Source of the DNA: Haliclona indistincta
Lineage: Eukaryota; Porifera; Demospongiae; Haplosclerida; Chalinidae
Assembly: GCA_964017065.1 (NCBI GenBank)
Contig: OZ024791.1
Span: 8,145,471 to 8,209,470 of the forward strand
DNA length: 64,000 bases
Direction: 5' to 3'
Shown: positions 1-10,099 of the stretch, in pieces
Numbering within the stretch: position 1 is the first letter of the stretch
How the letters are laid out: the number at the start of each line of letters is the position of its first letter
The notes under the pieces: model-generated
The model's database searches: none
What the model was told of the DNA's origin: nothing
What the model saw: only the letters and a program-made list of their open reading frames with translations
Program-made: the position numbers and the translations under genes

Positions 1-17
1 GTTGCCTTGGTTACTAG

Positions 18-641
18 TTACGAGCAGCTAAGGAGGAGTTTGAGAGAGATCGGCAACAAGCTATACAGGAATTTGAGGTGACTATGCATGCTTTATCATC
101 TTTCTCTTCATTTCCTCTCTTCATTGATAGAGCAAGAAGCTTGAGCTAAAAGATGGTCTACTCATGGACTTGCAAGAGAAGAGAAAGACGTACGAGAATC
201 TTCGCTCGTCTATGGAGATAACCACTGGAGCTTGTAAGTACAGTAGTTAAAAATAGGCTCATAGTGTCTGTTCAGAACCTTGCTTCTCATTATGGGCTCC
301 TCATCTGTTAGATAAAATTTATTGTGCAATTTTTTGTGATGGTTCTGTTTTTTTTTAGTTTTTTTTGGCTAAGAAGTAAGAACTGGCAGGATTTATTTTA
401 CTCTCCTCTTTCAGATCTGTTTGAGCCTAAAATGACTCGTAAGCTACGAAGGCGTCATCTTGATCCACTCCCAAATCAGGACAAGAGGAGAAAGTCTTCT
501 CCACATATCTTCACCACGCATGTGTGCACATTCTGTAGCTAGTTGTTGTTTGGTTGCCTTGACTACTGAGCACTATCACAGCTGGTGTATGAACTGGATG
601 ACAGTGAAGTGGAGGAGGATCTCAAACTAATTTGTAGCAAG
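18..641 (+). CDS. SUDS3: SUDS3-like gene copy A, middle exons (5' partial)
   Basis: Four exons can be placed with AG/GT borders: 18-77, 131-233, 415-521 and 582-641. Phases run 0, 0, 1, 0 and the frame stays open. They encode a charged helical stretch (KEEFERDRQQAIQEFE, then SKKLELKDGLLMDLQEKRK), the motif MTRKLRRRHLDPLP with DKRRKSSP, and LVYELDDSEVEEDLKLICSK. This order matches SDS3/SUDS3, a nuclear subunit of the Sin3-histone deacetylase corepressor whose coiled coil binds Sin3; human SUDS3 has MTRKLRRRPNDPVP and DKRRK at the same place. The donor after 641 ends in phase 0, as the acceptor at 8771 requires, so the gene may continue across collagen genes 1-3. The 5' exons lie outside the window. 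Family match is from recognised motifs; expression is unknown. Confidence 0.75.
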
Positions 642-933
642 GTAATCATTACTGGCTGCTATACAGAAATACAAAAGCTCAAATGTTATTCTCTTGAAAA
701 ATCACATAATGCACACTATTATAATTATTAATCACGATAATGGAGAGACACTACAATAATTATGATTAAAAATTATAAATACAAACATACTGCTTGTGAC
801 AATTTTTCTACACATCACATGAAGCTAGATAGTTTAAATCTATGCTGTCACCTATGTTGCACAACGGGCGATTTATCATTCATAAGTATCACGATTATCA
901 AGTGTTTGCGATTATCATACAGGCTTGCTCTTA
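642..933. other. SUDS3 copy A intron start
   Basis: Sequence following the donor at 642. It is closely similar to 10820-11119 and 55131-55433 downstream of the other two SUDS3 middle-exon blocks, so it belongs to the duplicated unit. No gene seen. Confidence 0.6.
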
Positions 934-1408
934 GGTCCGTTTACACGGTTGCGTTTTCATCTGAAAACGCAAAGAAATCTTTGCAGATGTACCTCGCGTT
1001 TACACGAAAACGATGAAAACGATAACTTGAAAATGACAACTTGAAAACGCTTCTCAAAGTGGAAACTTTTAAAAACGGCAACTTTCTACGTGTAAACGCC
1101 AAAAACGATAACATACTTTTGTTATGAGCGTACCTCAGCCTTCATACTCGCAGAGAATACTAGCAATAGTCCTTAGACAACGAGTAATGTGCGTTTTCTT
1201 CGTTGCTTCAACAGCTTCGTGCAAACAAGGCAGTACAGTTTGCTTCGCCATCGTGGTCACACCCACATTCCAACCGCTTAATTAACTTCCGGTTAATTTC
1301 ACTGGCAGAAACGCTGAAAGCGTAGTCGTGTAAACACAGTAAAAACGCTGTGGTGTATCCGCATACTTTCCCCCGTTTTGGTCAAAGCGTTACCGTGTAA
1401 ACGGGGCC
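934..1408. mobile_element. MITE with TTA target duplication, copy 1
   Basis: A 475-bp non-autonomous element. The ends are inverted repeats starting GGTCCGTTTACACGG on the left and finishing ACCGTGTAAACGGGGCC on the right, flanked by TTA at 931-933 and 1409-1411. The paralogous place at 11117-11119 has a single TTA and no element. A second copy is at 55434-55896. A 3-bp TTA duplication with long inverted ends fits PIF/Harbinger-type MITEs, but the superfamily is inferred. No transposase. Confidence 0.85.
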
Positions 1409-1598
1409 TTAGCCTCATTATTAGCCTCATTATGAAATACTGCGAGGCTAGGTAGGTAGATAATAACAACTATTTATTTGAGCAGTGTTTCTCAACTGAG
1501 TTGTCACATCAGCAAAATCATTTGCATAAACCGTGACAAGATTATAGATACATAGCAATGAGCCTATACAATATAACTAGTACATTTATAAAATACTG

Positions 1599-2165
1599 GG
1601 GGCGAGCCTGAGCTGATTTATGTTCTGCACAATTCAAGAACAATCCATTTTTCTACATATGCACAACAGTAAGCCCTCTGCTCTTGTATTCCAGTTGTCG
1701 CTCCAGTCGTAGAGCTCTGTGATCAGGTGACTCTGCTGCTCGTTGTCGCTTCCTGGCAGTACTCTTACCTTGTAGAAGTCGATCCAGGCGTCTCCAATGC
1801 GCAGTCTTGTTTTGTATCGCACCACGTGAGGATTACATCATGGGGCGTGACTGCTCGTTGTCGTTTCCTGGCAGTACTCTTGCCTTGTAGAAGTCGATCC
1901 AGGTGTTCCCCAGGCGTCTCCAATGCTAGTTGTCGTGCTGTCTTGTTTTGAATAGCAGTGGCTTGTTTGTCAGACATAATCATTGCTTTTTTTAAATGAC
2001 GCGCCACGTGAGGATTACATCATGGGGCGCGGTCAATGCGTACGCGTGACTTCTTGGAAACATTGAGGCGACAAACGCACCCCGTGATAGATAGATAGAT
2101 ATATAGGTCCCCGGGGGGCTCGGAGCATTGTCACCATCAATGTGGGGCTCGCTCAGGCTCGCCCC
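1599..2165. mobile_element. Terminal-inverted-repeat element with internal duplications
   Basis: A 567-bp insertion relative to other class A upstream regions. It ends in perfect 15-bp inverted repeats GGGGCGAGCCTGAGC (1599-1613) and its complement (2151-2165). Inside are direct duplications: about 53 bp at 1736-1788 repeated at 1851-1903, and 26 bp at 1822-1847 repeated at 2004-2029. Short open frames on both strands show no recognised domain. Target duplication not clear. Confidence 0.6.
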
Positions 2166-2521
2166 AATAACTGTGTCTTCATTCTCATTATCATTGGTTT
2201 GTTGTTGGTTCATTGTAAGATGGTGTAACGATTAAATCTTTGGGAGCAACTGAACAGTTCAGGAGAGCTCAGTGGTAAACATGTTTACGATAGTAACTCA
2301 TGACAAACCAAACACTCGAGTAGTTCGTATCTTCCCACGTACTCTATTACCGTGCCAGCGTTAGATGAGTGTTCACAAAGAACATTCTCCGTCACTATAG
2401 TTCAAACAGTGTATGTGTCCATCAGTCTTGTGGCGACACTATGCAATCAGTCTTGTGGCGTCACTATATAAAGCAGTGAGTCTTTGACATTATTTGTCAG
2501 CAAAGTTACTGAATAGCAAGC
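2166..2521 (+). promoter_or_regulatory. Class A collagen-array promoter (gene 1)
   Basis: Prototype of the upstream region shared by genes 1, 3, 4, 6, 7, 9, 12, 14, 16, 18, 20 and 21. TATATAAA lies at 2465-2472, 57 bp before the ATG. Just upstream are two copies of a 22-bp box (2421-2442 and 2446-2467) containing TGTGGCG(T/A)CACTAT, which resembles a CRE/ATF half-site. A 14-bp palindrome GTAAACATGTTTAC at 2275-2288 is two inverted forkhead-like cores. GTATCTTCCCAC lies near 2328. Factor assignments are inference from motif shape. Confidence 0.65.
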
Positions 2522-3361
2522 ATGAAGCAAGGACAGTTGATCATTGGTGTGTTCCTGGTCTGTGCTGTCACTCCTTTCTCTACCTGTGATAGACACACTC
2601 GTTCTGTCAATATTACGAGTACCTGTCTTCAAGACAACCATCCTGTTCATCAGCTGATCAAAGGTCGTGATGGTCGCGATGGCTTGAATGGAAGAGATGG
2701 TCTACCAGGACCTTCAGGAGCCCCTGGGAGAAATGGACGTGATGGAACTAGGGGACAGAAAGGAGACAAGGGAGAGAGAGGAGAGGCAGGGATAGTAGGA
2801 ACACCAGGTCCTGTTAGTGGAGGAGCTACCTACACACGATGGGGGAGGACATTGTGTCCTAACATAACAGGAACAAGCCTCGTCTACAGTGGTAGAGCTG
2901 GTAAATCATGGTATGACCAACGAGGAGGAGGAAGCAACTATCAATGTCTACCAAACAACCCAGAGTATGGACAATATGCTCCTGGAGTTCAAGGCAATTC
3001 TCTCATTTTTGGAGTTGAGTATCAAACACAAAATGGCGGTCCTCTTTATCGTCTATCTCAACATAATGTTCCATGTACTGTCTGTCATGTCTCCACTAGA
3101 GCAGCTGTACTGATGATTCCAGCATGGCTTCACTGTCCTAGCCAGTGGACACTGGAGTATACTGGATACCTAATGACTGGACATAGGACTCACAACACAG
3201 GAACATTCGAGTGTGTTGATAAAGATGCAGAGTCAGTTCCTGGTAGCCATGTTGACACTAATGGAGGGTTGTTCTATCATGTTGAAGCAAGCTGTAATGG
3301 TCTAGCATGTTCTCCTTACGTTGCTGAGAAGGAGCTCACCTGTGCTGTGTGCACTAAGTGA
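2522..3361 (+). CDS. Collagen-array gene 1, secreted short-chain collagen C4-like protein
   Basis: Intact 279-residue single-exon gene. Residues 1-21 are a signal peptide; 22-47 a linker with Cys22, Cys35 and an NIT glycosylation sequon at 30; 48-98 are 17 Gly-X-Y triplets; 99-279 form a C-terminal domain with ten cysteines (112, 142, 185, 188, 205, 231, 258, 263, 274, 277). This is the layout of sponge short-chain collagens (SSCC-related family), extracellular proteins whose C-terminal domain has been related to type IV collagen NC1. Variable windows: NIT at 114, YD at 131, Ser138, QTQNGGPLYRLSQ at 168-180 (long form), TGHRTHNTGTF at 219-229, HVDTNGGL at 243. Copy-specific changes are AVTPF in the signal, TLCP and LACSPY. 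The start follows a class A TATA box and is shared by all copies. Confidence 0.92.
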   Translation: MKQGQLIIGVFLVCAVTPFSTCDRHTRSVNITSTCLQDNHPVHQLIKGRDGRDGLNGRDGLPGPSGAPGRNGRDGTRGQKGDKGERGEAGIVGTPGPVSGGATYTRWGRTLCPNITGTSLVYSGRAGKSWYDQRGGGSNYQCLPNNPEYGQYAPGVQGNSLIFGVEYQTQNGGPLYRLSQHNVPCTVCHVSTRAAVLMIPAWLHCPSQWTLEYTGYLMTGHRTHNTGTFECVDKDAESVPGSHVDTNGGLFYHVEASCNGLACSPYVAEKELTCAVCTK

Positions 3362-4060
3362 ACTCATTGCTACTAACTAGCTAGTTATAGAGGTGTGTTT
3401 GATGTTAGTGAATCGATTGAGATGTGGTATTAGTGTTAGTTTGAGTGAGCCCTATAGTGTTTCCTCACAATCAATTAGTTATCTTGTGCATATGCATCAT
3501 TCTATAAATGCCCTTATGTCCTAAATGTGTGATTTCGATTTGAAAACTTTGATATCATGTCAAGATCGTTTGCTGAGCTAGCTTTGATGAGTGGTGCACG
3601 AGAGTGATAGCAGTACGATGGAGACAAGGCAAAAATGAGTGAACAAAGGTGCCATTGAAGCAAGACACGACATGGCTGCTCATGCAAGTGCTAAGCAGTG
3701 AGAGTATGAGCTACATGGTCATGTGACAGACCAGAGTGATAGATGTATTGTGAAGGAAGCGCAAGGTGGTATTTACCAATAAGAGATCTTAGTTACCTCA
3801 GTTTGTCTTGTGTCATTCTGCTTGCTGGTTAATTGATGCTTACTGCGCTAGCTTTCATACATCTCCTACTCTCATGCTTGGATGCACCTGTACTGTAATA
3901 TCTATGATCACACAGTAGCAGAAGGATTTCAGCAACTAATAAAAGAAGCTGAAATTTGAGACAGTTAAAATACAGATTGTGATAGTTTGCTAGCGGCACT
4001 CAGTTTACTTTGTTACAAGTTGTCCAGTAGACCAACCATACCGCTCTTGTTTGATCACTT
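3362..4060. other. Gene 1 3'UTR and standard downstream spacer
   Basis: The first ~180 bp after the stop are almost identical in most copies (GAACTCATTGCTACTAACTA onward, to a TATAAATG motif near 3505 that may act in 3'-end formation). The next ~350 bp are the downstream block also found after genes 2, 4-6, 8-10, 13 and 16-19. From about 3890 the sequence switches to the class B upstream region with a CTGTAATATCTATG motif. No gene seen. Confidence 0.55.
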
Positions 4061-4290
4061 GCAAATGTATAGTGGTTCGATTATGCTAGTCAAATACTCC
4101 GCCATTTGGGCGCCATAGGCATTACTCAGACATTCGTGTATAGTGATGGATTTTATATTGTATTTATAGCTGCTGTTCCAAGAATAAGCGTATCTTCCCA
4201 CACACTCTTCTCATCTCACAAAGAGTAGCCGCGGCTAGTTTATAAGAGCATTCATTCGTTAAGTCTTCATTTACTATTACGACAGCAAGC
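4061..4290 (+). promoter_or_regulatory. Class B collagen-array promoter (gene 2)
   Basis: Upstream type shared by genes 2, 17 and 19. TTTATAAG at 4239-4246 lies 52 bp before the ATG. GTATCTTCCCACACAC precedes it, and TTGGGCGCCATAG lies near 4107. The duplicated 22-bp box and the forkhead-like palindrome of class A are absent. The GTATCTTCCCAC core is common to classes A, B and C. Confidence 0.6.
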
Positions 4291-5121
4291 ATGAAGCAAG
4301 GACAGTTGATCATTGGTGTGTTCCTGGTCTGTGCAATCATTCCTTTCTCTACCTGTGATAGACACACTCGTTCCGTCAATATTACGAGTACCTGTCTTCA
4401 AGACAACCATCCTGTTCATCAGCTGATCAAAGGTCGTGATGGTCGCGATGGCTTGAATGGAAGGGATGGTCTACCAGGACCTTCAGGAGCCCCTGGGAGA
4501 AATGGACAAGATGGAACTAGAGGACAGAAAGGAGACAAGGGAGAGAGAGGAGAGGCAGGGATAGTAGGAGCACCAGGTCCTGTTAGTGGAGGAGCTACCT
4601 ACACACGATGGGGGAGGACATCGTGTCCTAACATAGCAGGAACAAGCCTCGTCTACAGTGGTAGAGCTGGTAAATCATGGTTTGACCAACGAGGAGGAGG
4701 AGGCAACTATCAATGTCTACCAAACAACCCAGAGTATGGACAATACATTGCTGGAGTTCAAGGTTACTCTACTATATTTGGAGTAGAGTATCAAATACCA
4801 GTTCAATCTGGTCGTCACGATCACAATGTTCCATGTGCTGTCTGTCATGTCTCCACTAGAGCAGCTGTACTGATGATTCCAGTATGGCTTCACTGTCCTA
4901 GCCAGTGGACACTGGAGTATACTGGATACCTAATGACTGAATATAAGACTCACAACACAGCAACATACGAGTGTGTTGATAAAGATGCAGAGGCAGTTCC
5001 TGGTAGCAGTGCTAACACTGATGGAGGGTTGTTCTACCATGTTGAAGCAAGCTGTAATGGTCTACCATGTCCTCCTTACGTTGCTGAGAAGGAGCTCACC
5101 TGTGCTGTGTGCACTAAGTGA
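4291..5121 (+). CDS. Collagen-array gene 2, short-chain collagen C4-like protein
   Basis: Intact, 276 residues, short form of the main variable window. Domain order and ten C-terminal cysteines as in gene 1. Windows: NIA at 114 (no sequon), FD at 131, Gly138, IA/Y/T in 153-161, QIPVQSGRHD at 168-177, TEYKTHNTATY at 216-226, SANTDGGL. It carries EAVPG where most copies have ESVPG, and PVWLH where most have PAW. A class B promoter precedes it, so its regulation may differ from gene 1. Its 168-177 window and THNTATY window are nearly those of gene 14, which otherwise matches gene 13. Confidence 0.92.
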   Translation: MKQGQLIIGVFLVCAIIPFSTCDRHTRSVNITSTCLQDNHPVHQLIKGRDGRDGLNGRDGLPGPSGAPGRNGQDGTRGQKGDKGERGEAGIVGAPGPVSGGATYTRWGRTSCPNIAGTSLVYSGRAGKSWFDQRGGGGNYQCLPNNPEYGQYIAGVQGYSTIFGVEYQIPVQSGRHDHNVPCAVCHVSTRAAVLMIPVWLHCPSQWTLEYTGYLMTEYKTHNTATYECVDKDAEAVPGSSANTDGGLFYHVEASCNGLPCPPYVAEKELTCAVCTK

Positions 5122-5276
5122 ACTCATTGCTACTAACTAGCTAGTTATAGAGGTGTGTTTGATGTTAGTGAATCGATTGAGATGTGGTATTAGTGTTAGT
5201 TTGAGTGAGCCCTATAGTGTTTCCTCACAATCAATTAGTTATCTTGTGCATATGCATCATTCTATAAATGCCCTTA
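5122..5276. other. Gene 2 3'UTR
   Basis: Standard conserved array 3'UTR, interrupted after ATAAATGCCCTTA by the insertion that follows. The UTR resumes at 5575 with TTATGTCCTAAATG. Confidence 0.6.
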
Positions 5277-5574
5277 AACCATAGTATGAATAATTTTCTT
5301 TGATGTAACGAGCGTTAATGAGGGCTATAAATCGCGTACAGCCCGCACGCGTTTCAAGATGGCCGCCGCGTTCGAGAATCCACAAAGAAACGGCGCTCGG
5401 GCTGCTCTGCAGTCTTTCTGCGATGCAAGGTAGCCAGCTAGACGTCAGGCAAGCAGCGCACTATGGTTTAAAGTACTTATATACCGATCAGTCGGTGTTT
5501 AAGCATTTAAAGCACTATGCCCACGGGCATTAAATGCTTAAACATCTCCTGATCGGAATAATTATAACTACTAT
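5277..5574. mobile_element. Short insertion element in gene 2 downstream spacer
   Basis: About 298 bp that interrupt the conserved downstream sequence. TTA is present on both sides (5274-5276, 5575-5577) while uninterrupted copies have one. The ends are weakly inverted (ATAGTATGAATAATT against AATTATAACTACTAT). An internal palindrome around 5487-5551 (AAGCATTTAAAGCA / TGCCCACGGGCATTAAATGCTT) gives strong foldback. No coding capacity recognised. Confidence 0.6.
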
Positions 5575-7399
5575 TTATGTCCTAAATGTGTGATTTTGAT
5601 TCGAGAACTTTGATATCATGTCAAGATCGTTTGCTGAGCTAGCTTTGATGAGTGCTGCATGAGAGTGATAGCAGTATGATGGAGACAATGAGTGAACAAA
5701 GGTGCCATTGAAGCAAGACACGACATGGCTGCTCATGCAAGTGCTAAGCAGTGAGAGTATGAGCTACATGGTTATGTGACAGACCAGAGTGATAGATGTA
5801 TTGTGAAGGAAGCGCAAGGTGATATTTACCAATAAGAGATCTTAGTTACCTCAAAGTGTCTGCCGCGCGCTTTCTGGTAATTGATGCTTACTGTGCAAGC
5901 TTTCATACATCTCCTACTCTCATGTTTGGATGCACCTTCACCAGGAGCGCATAATGATAGTGAGCGTGGTAAAAAGACAGGAGCGTGACACTTCCGCTAG
6001 GTTCTAATGAAGAAATCTAGTCATAAATTCAGTGGGATTGCGTATCTATGTAGTGCCAAGTCCTTCCTTTTTGCAGGAAAAATAGAAATGACTGGGCGGA
6101 GCTAGCCAATCTTAAGTAAATTACTTTTTTCAAACTGCACTCAGTGCCAAAGCCTGTTTTTGTTGGTGAAGATGCACTTTATCATGCTGTCATGATTTCC
6201 AAGCCCTTTGATGTCACAGCGATCTTTATGTGTTGTTTCGAGACCATACATTAAAAATGAGCGGCTCCTGTGACGTCGAGAAAATTGACTTTGTGCACCA
6301 GCGCCTTTGTATATTGTGCTGTAACAACCCTATTGCAGATTTAACTAAGTGAGGTATCAATGTATCTGCTCATAAAGTTCATACGCTTCTTTCTATCTGG
6401 CTCAGTAAAAAAAAAACAGAAATATTTGAGCTAGATGGAATGAAGTATATAAACTTGGAATTCAACCAGCGTGACAGCCCACAACCACAGATTCTACTCA
6501 TTTCTCACTTTAGTCGAGTTAGCAGATTGTCTTGGGATAGCAGAAAGCTGCTGGTTACTTCTAGATGTCAAAATCCAGCCAATACTAAACTGACGTACAC
6601 GTACCGTCAGCCATCACTAGTCTATCTCTAGAAACATGTCCATCATGTGTGGAGTTGTAATATTTAATCAAAGGGAGCGTCCCACTCTTTCCTTTTTATT
6701 GTGCTCACTCTCAGTATTCTCTCCTGCCTTCACACATGTTAATTGGTTCTTCATTATGTCATAAGATGGACAGTAGTATGTGATCCTCTTCATTTCAAGT
6801 AGACAAATCTTCTACTGTGTGTATATCTTGTCCAGAGATAAATAGCAGACAAAGTAGTGTTTTCCAAATACTGCAGAATTCAACCAGTACACACACACAC
6901 ACACACTCATCTCTGATCTGTTTTTAAATCAGAAACGTTATAAATGTGTCTTCTTGTCATGGTTTATAAGCTTCATCATAGCAAAAACGTTACATAAACC
7001 GTGACAATATTATAAATGCATAGGAACGAGCCTATACAATATAATAACTGTGTCTTCATTCTAACTATCATTGGTTTGTTGATGGTTTCATTGTAAGGTG
7101 GTGTAACGATTAAATCTTTGGAAGCAACTGAACAGTTCAGGAGAGCTCAGTGGTAAACATGTTTACGATAGTAACTCATGACAAACCAAACACTCGAGTA
7201 GTTCGTATCTTCCCACGTACTCTATTTCCGTGCCAGCGTTAAATGAGTGTTCACAAAGAACATTCTCCGTCACTATAGTTCAAACAGTGTACGTGTCCAT
7301 CAGTCTTGTGGCGTCACTATGCAATCAGTCTTGTGGCGTCACTATATAAAGCAGTGAGTCTTTGACATTATTTGTCAGCAAAGTTGCTGAATAGCAAGC
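5575..7399. other. Spacer before gene 3: downstream block, inverted-repeat module, class A promoter
   Basis: The standard downstream block runs to about 5940. A module bounded by degenerate ~60-bp inverted repeats (about 5943-6005 and 6670-6728) follows, with a TATATAAA-containing relic exon near 6445. Then come a short (CA)n tract at 6889-6906 and a class A promoter with forkhead-like palindrome near 7156 and TATA at 7343. The short open frame at 6440-6631 is a decayed version of the 18037 signal-like frame. Confidence 0.5.
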
Positions 7400-8230
7400 A
7401 TGAAGCAAGGACAGTTGATCATTGCTGTGTTCCTGGTCTGTGCTATCATTCCTTTCTCTACCTGTGATAGACACACTCATTCTGTCAATATTACGAGTAC
7501 CTGTCTTCAAGACAACCATCCTGTTCATCAGCTGATCAAAGGTCGTGATGGTCGTGATGGCTCGAATGGAAGGGATGGTCTACCAGGACCTTCAGGAGCC
7601 CCTGGGAGAAATGGACGTGATGGAACTAGAGGACAGAAAGGAGACAAGGGAGAGAGAGGAGAGGCAGGGATAGTAGGGGCACCAGGTCCTGTTAGTGGAG
7701 GAGCTACCTACACATGATGGGGGAGGACATCGTGTCCTAACATAGCAGGAACAAGCCTCGTCTACAGTGGTAGAGCTGGTAAATCATGGTATGACCAACG
7801 AGGAGGAGGAACCAACTATCAATGTCTACCAAACAACCCAGAGTATGGACAGTACATTGCTGGAGTTCAAGGTTACTCTACTATATTTGGAATAGAATAT
7901 GAAGGACCAGTTCAATCTGCTCTTCAAAATCACAATGTTCCATGTGCTGTCTGTCATGTCTCCACTAGAGCAGCTGTACTGATGATTCCAGCATGGCGTC
8001 ACTGTCCTAGCCAGTGGACACTGGAGTATACTGGATACCTAATGACTGAACGTAAGACTCACAACACAGCAACATACGAGTGTGTTGATAAAGATGCAGA
8101 GTCAGTTCCTGGTAGCAGTGCTAACACTAATGGAGGGACTTTCCATCACGTTGAAGCAAGCTGTAATGGTCTACCATGTCCTCCTTACGTTGCTGAGAAG
8201 GAGCTCACCTGTGCTGTGTGCACTAAGTGA
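7400..8230 (+). pseudogene. Collagen-array gene 3, nonsense-broken copy
   Basis: An 831-bp copy in frame with the 276-residue form, interrupted at codon 106 by TGA (7715-7717). The Arg106 CGA of every other copy has become TGA, a CpG transition. It would yield only signal peptide, linker and collagen stretch (105 residues) without the cysteine-rich domain. Downstream the frame is intact to the normal stop, with NIA, YD/Thr138, EGPVQSALQN, TERKTHNTATY and SANTNGGT, so the break is recent. The promoter is class A. The truncated product could still be made and secreted. Confidence 0.88.
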
Positions 8231-8770
8231 ACTCATTGCTACTAACTAGCTAGTTATAGAGGTGTGTTTGATGTTAGTGAATCGATTGAGATGTGGTATT
8301 AGTGTTAGTATGAGCTACATGGTTATGTGACAGACCAGAGTGATAGAAGGAAGCACAAGGTGATATTTACCAATAAGAGATCTCAGTTTGTCTGGTGTCA
8401 TTCTGCTTGCTGGTTAGTTTATGCTTAATGCGCAAGCTTTCATACATCTCCTACTCTCATGCTTGGATGCACCTTCACCAGGAGCACATAATGGTAGTGA
8501 GTGTGGTAAAGAGACAGGAGTGTGACACTTCCACTAGGGTTCCAATGAAAAATCTACGGTCATTAATTCAGCAGGATTGTGTATCTGTGTGTAGAGTGGT
8601 TAAAGGTGGTGGGTTGGCCACTTTTAATGAGATTCATTACTTGAAAGGCCCTGACATACAAATCGACGCCATATATTTCATCAAGATTCGCGTGTTTTAT
8701 TTAGCGAAAATTACCCACTATGCAGTAATAACTTAGTCAATGACTTGTTCACCCATTTTCATTGTCTTAG
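8231..8770. other. Gene 3 3'UTR and end of SUDS3 copy A intron
   Basis: Shortened array 3'UTR and downstream block, then from about 8570 sequence nearly identical to 52990-53178, leading into the SUDS3 C-terminal exon acceptor at 8769-8770. The open frame at 8395-8736 has no recognised content. Confidence 0.5.
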
Positions 8771-9385
8771 GGCTCAAGTCGCACACCAGGAAAGCACTCT
8801 TCACTAACAGGTGTGTTTTAGTGGGTGTGTCCATTACTAAGCTAGGTAGTGATAGTGTGTTTGTTGTTACAGGTCAGAATGAAACCAGTAGTCCAGGAGG
8901 AGGAGCGGTGTATGAGGCTAGAGTAGAAGACGGCAGACTACACTACGAGGGCAAATGGTAAGTTACACAACTGTGACTACACCAATAAACCGTAGCTTTG
9001 TTTCTTTTCAGTATTTTCAGCAGCTTAGAATTGTGAAAATTTAATCAAAATTGCAGCTGCATGTGATAATTGTATGCATATTATTTTTCTACAGCTTTGC
9101 TAAAAACCAGCACGTGATTGTGGAATGTAAAGACACTTCCATGGTCGAGATGTGAGTCACTTAGAGCTCCACCTATATCGTATCATTCATTTCTTTTCCT
9201 CTCTAGTGCAATAATATCTTCGATCTCTCAGAGCGAGGTAAGCTCATGTGATGCAGCTTATAGTCTTAGCACCATCTCTTCTTCCTCAGGTGTGGCTGAA
9301 GACTCTTCCGGAACACACCAGAATGAAAGTGTACCTGTCACAGCTCACACGAGGAAAATACATCCTCAAACGAAAGAGCAACTAA
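8771..9385 (+). CDS. SUDS3: SUDS3-like gene copy A, C-terminal exons
   Basis: Five coding exons with consistent borders and phases: 8771-8810, 8873-8957, 9095-9151, 9207-9237 and 9290-9385 (TAA). They read GSSRTPGKHSSLT, then VYEARVEDGRLHYEGK, FAKNQHVIVECKDTSMVEI, AIISSISQSE and VWLKTLPEHTRMKVYLSQL followed by TRGKYILKRKSN. Human SUDS3 ends with the equivalent FEARIEDGKLYY, IYLESKDNQKL, CVISSVGANEIW, TKMRIYLGQL and RGLFVIRRRS, so this is the capping C-terminal domain of SDS3. The first acceptor is phase 0 and compatible with the donor at 642, implying an 8.1-kb intron holding collagen genes 1-3. The joining is inferred. Confidence 0.8.
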
Positions 9386-9477
9386 CACTACTAGCCTTCC
9401 CTTCCCCTCTCTCGATAGTTCGTGTTAATAATACTTTATCAGATTGATCATACATGATATTAACAATGAAGAGTTTT

Positions 9478-9562
9478 TTACTTAGCACCAATGATCGTAT
9501 CAAAGGTCGTTCCATCGTAACCAACTTCAAATGCAGGTTTATTGGTAAAGTAGATGTAGGCT
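9478..9562 (-). CDS. MIF-like gene tail, copy 1, last exon
   Basis: Minus-strand coding exon reading AYIYFTNKPAFEVGYDGTTF then DTIIGAK and a stop at 9478-9480. The acceptor AG lies just above 9562. It resembles the C-terminus of macrophage migration inhibitory factor-like tautomerases (human MIF: VYINYYDM...VGWNNSTF). It is convergent with SUDS3 copy A, whose stop is 92 bp away. Upstream exon 9628-9816 is interrupted. Confidence 0.6.
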
Positions 9563-9627
9563 CTAGAAAGAGATAAAATCAATGAAGAAGGACTATCCGC
9601 TTAGTAATAATTATAATAGTAAAGTAC

Positions 9628-9816
9628 TTTTTGGGCTCAATTCCTAGCTCTTTTTGGATAAATTCACAGACTGATTTAGAGATTCGTTGGTTGGCGGTAC
9701 CGTTGGACCGAGGTTATATACCGATGGACATCACCTCTATGTGTGCAGCTGGGTCGGTGGTGTTGCCGTGTGATATCCGAGGTGAGCAGACGGGCTACGT
9801 CAGGGAATATCATCAC
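9628..9816 (-). pseudogene. MIF-like gene, copy 1, penultimate exon with insertion
   Basis: Minus-strand match to the MIF-like exon at 54026-54126 (QRISKSVCEFIQKELGIEPK preceded by LG). Here it carries about 88 extra bases between the conserved GGTCCAACGG part and the GTGATGATATTC start, which breaks the reading of VMIFIGNLGP. The inserted segment (about 9711-9802) is not recognised. No earlier MIF exons are visible before SUDS3 copy B begins, so this is a truncated duplicate. Confidence 0.5.
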
Positions 9817-10099
9817 CTGATAGTAGATAGTACTGGGTTGTGAAATGGGCGGGTCAGCACGTGTTCTCGATTGCTGCATAGCTAGACTTTCTATGATCTA
9901 TTTCTATGATTGTCTATGATTGCTGCAGCTACTTCTTCTCGCTTGCTGCAGCGCTACTTCAGATCTCATGACGAGAAACTGCATGAAGGCACGCTCAGCT
10001 CAAACAGATTGATGAGGGTGAGAGTGATTATGAGTTAACTACTTAGCATCTATAGTTGTGCTGAAGTACATGTAATGTTGCTATTCTCATGCTGTCTAG

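Noticed and set aside
2447..2650. Recurrent 67-residue minus-strand frame over the 5' end of class A genes
   Set aside because: It is the complement of the signal/linker coding region and TATA box. Its conservation follows from DNA homogenisation, and its start lies inside the collagen coding sequence.
8740..8961. Single 73-codon frame covering VYEARVEDGRLHYEGKW
   Set aside because: It reads through two introns of the SUDS3 C-terminal exons. Splice borders and phases support separate exons.
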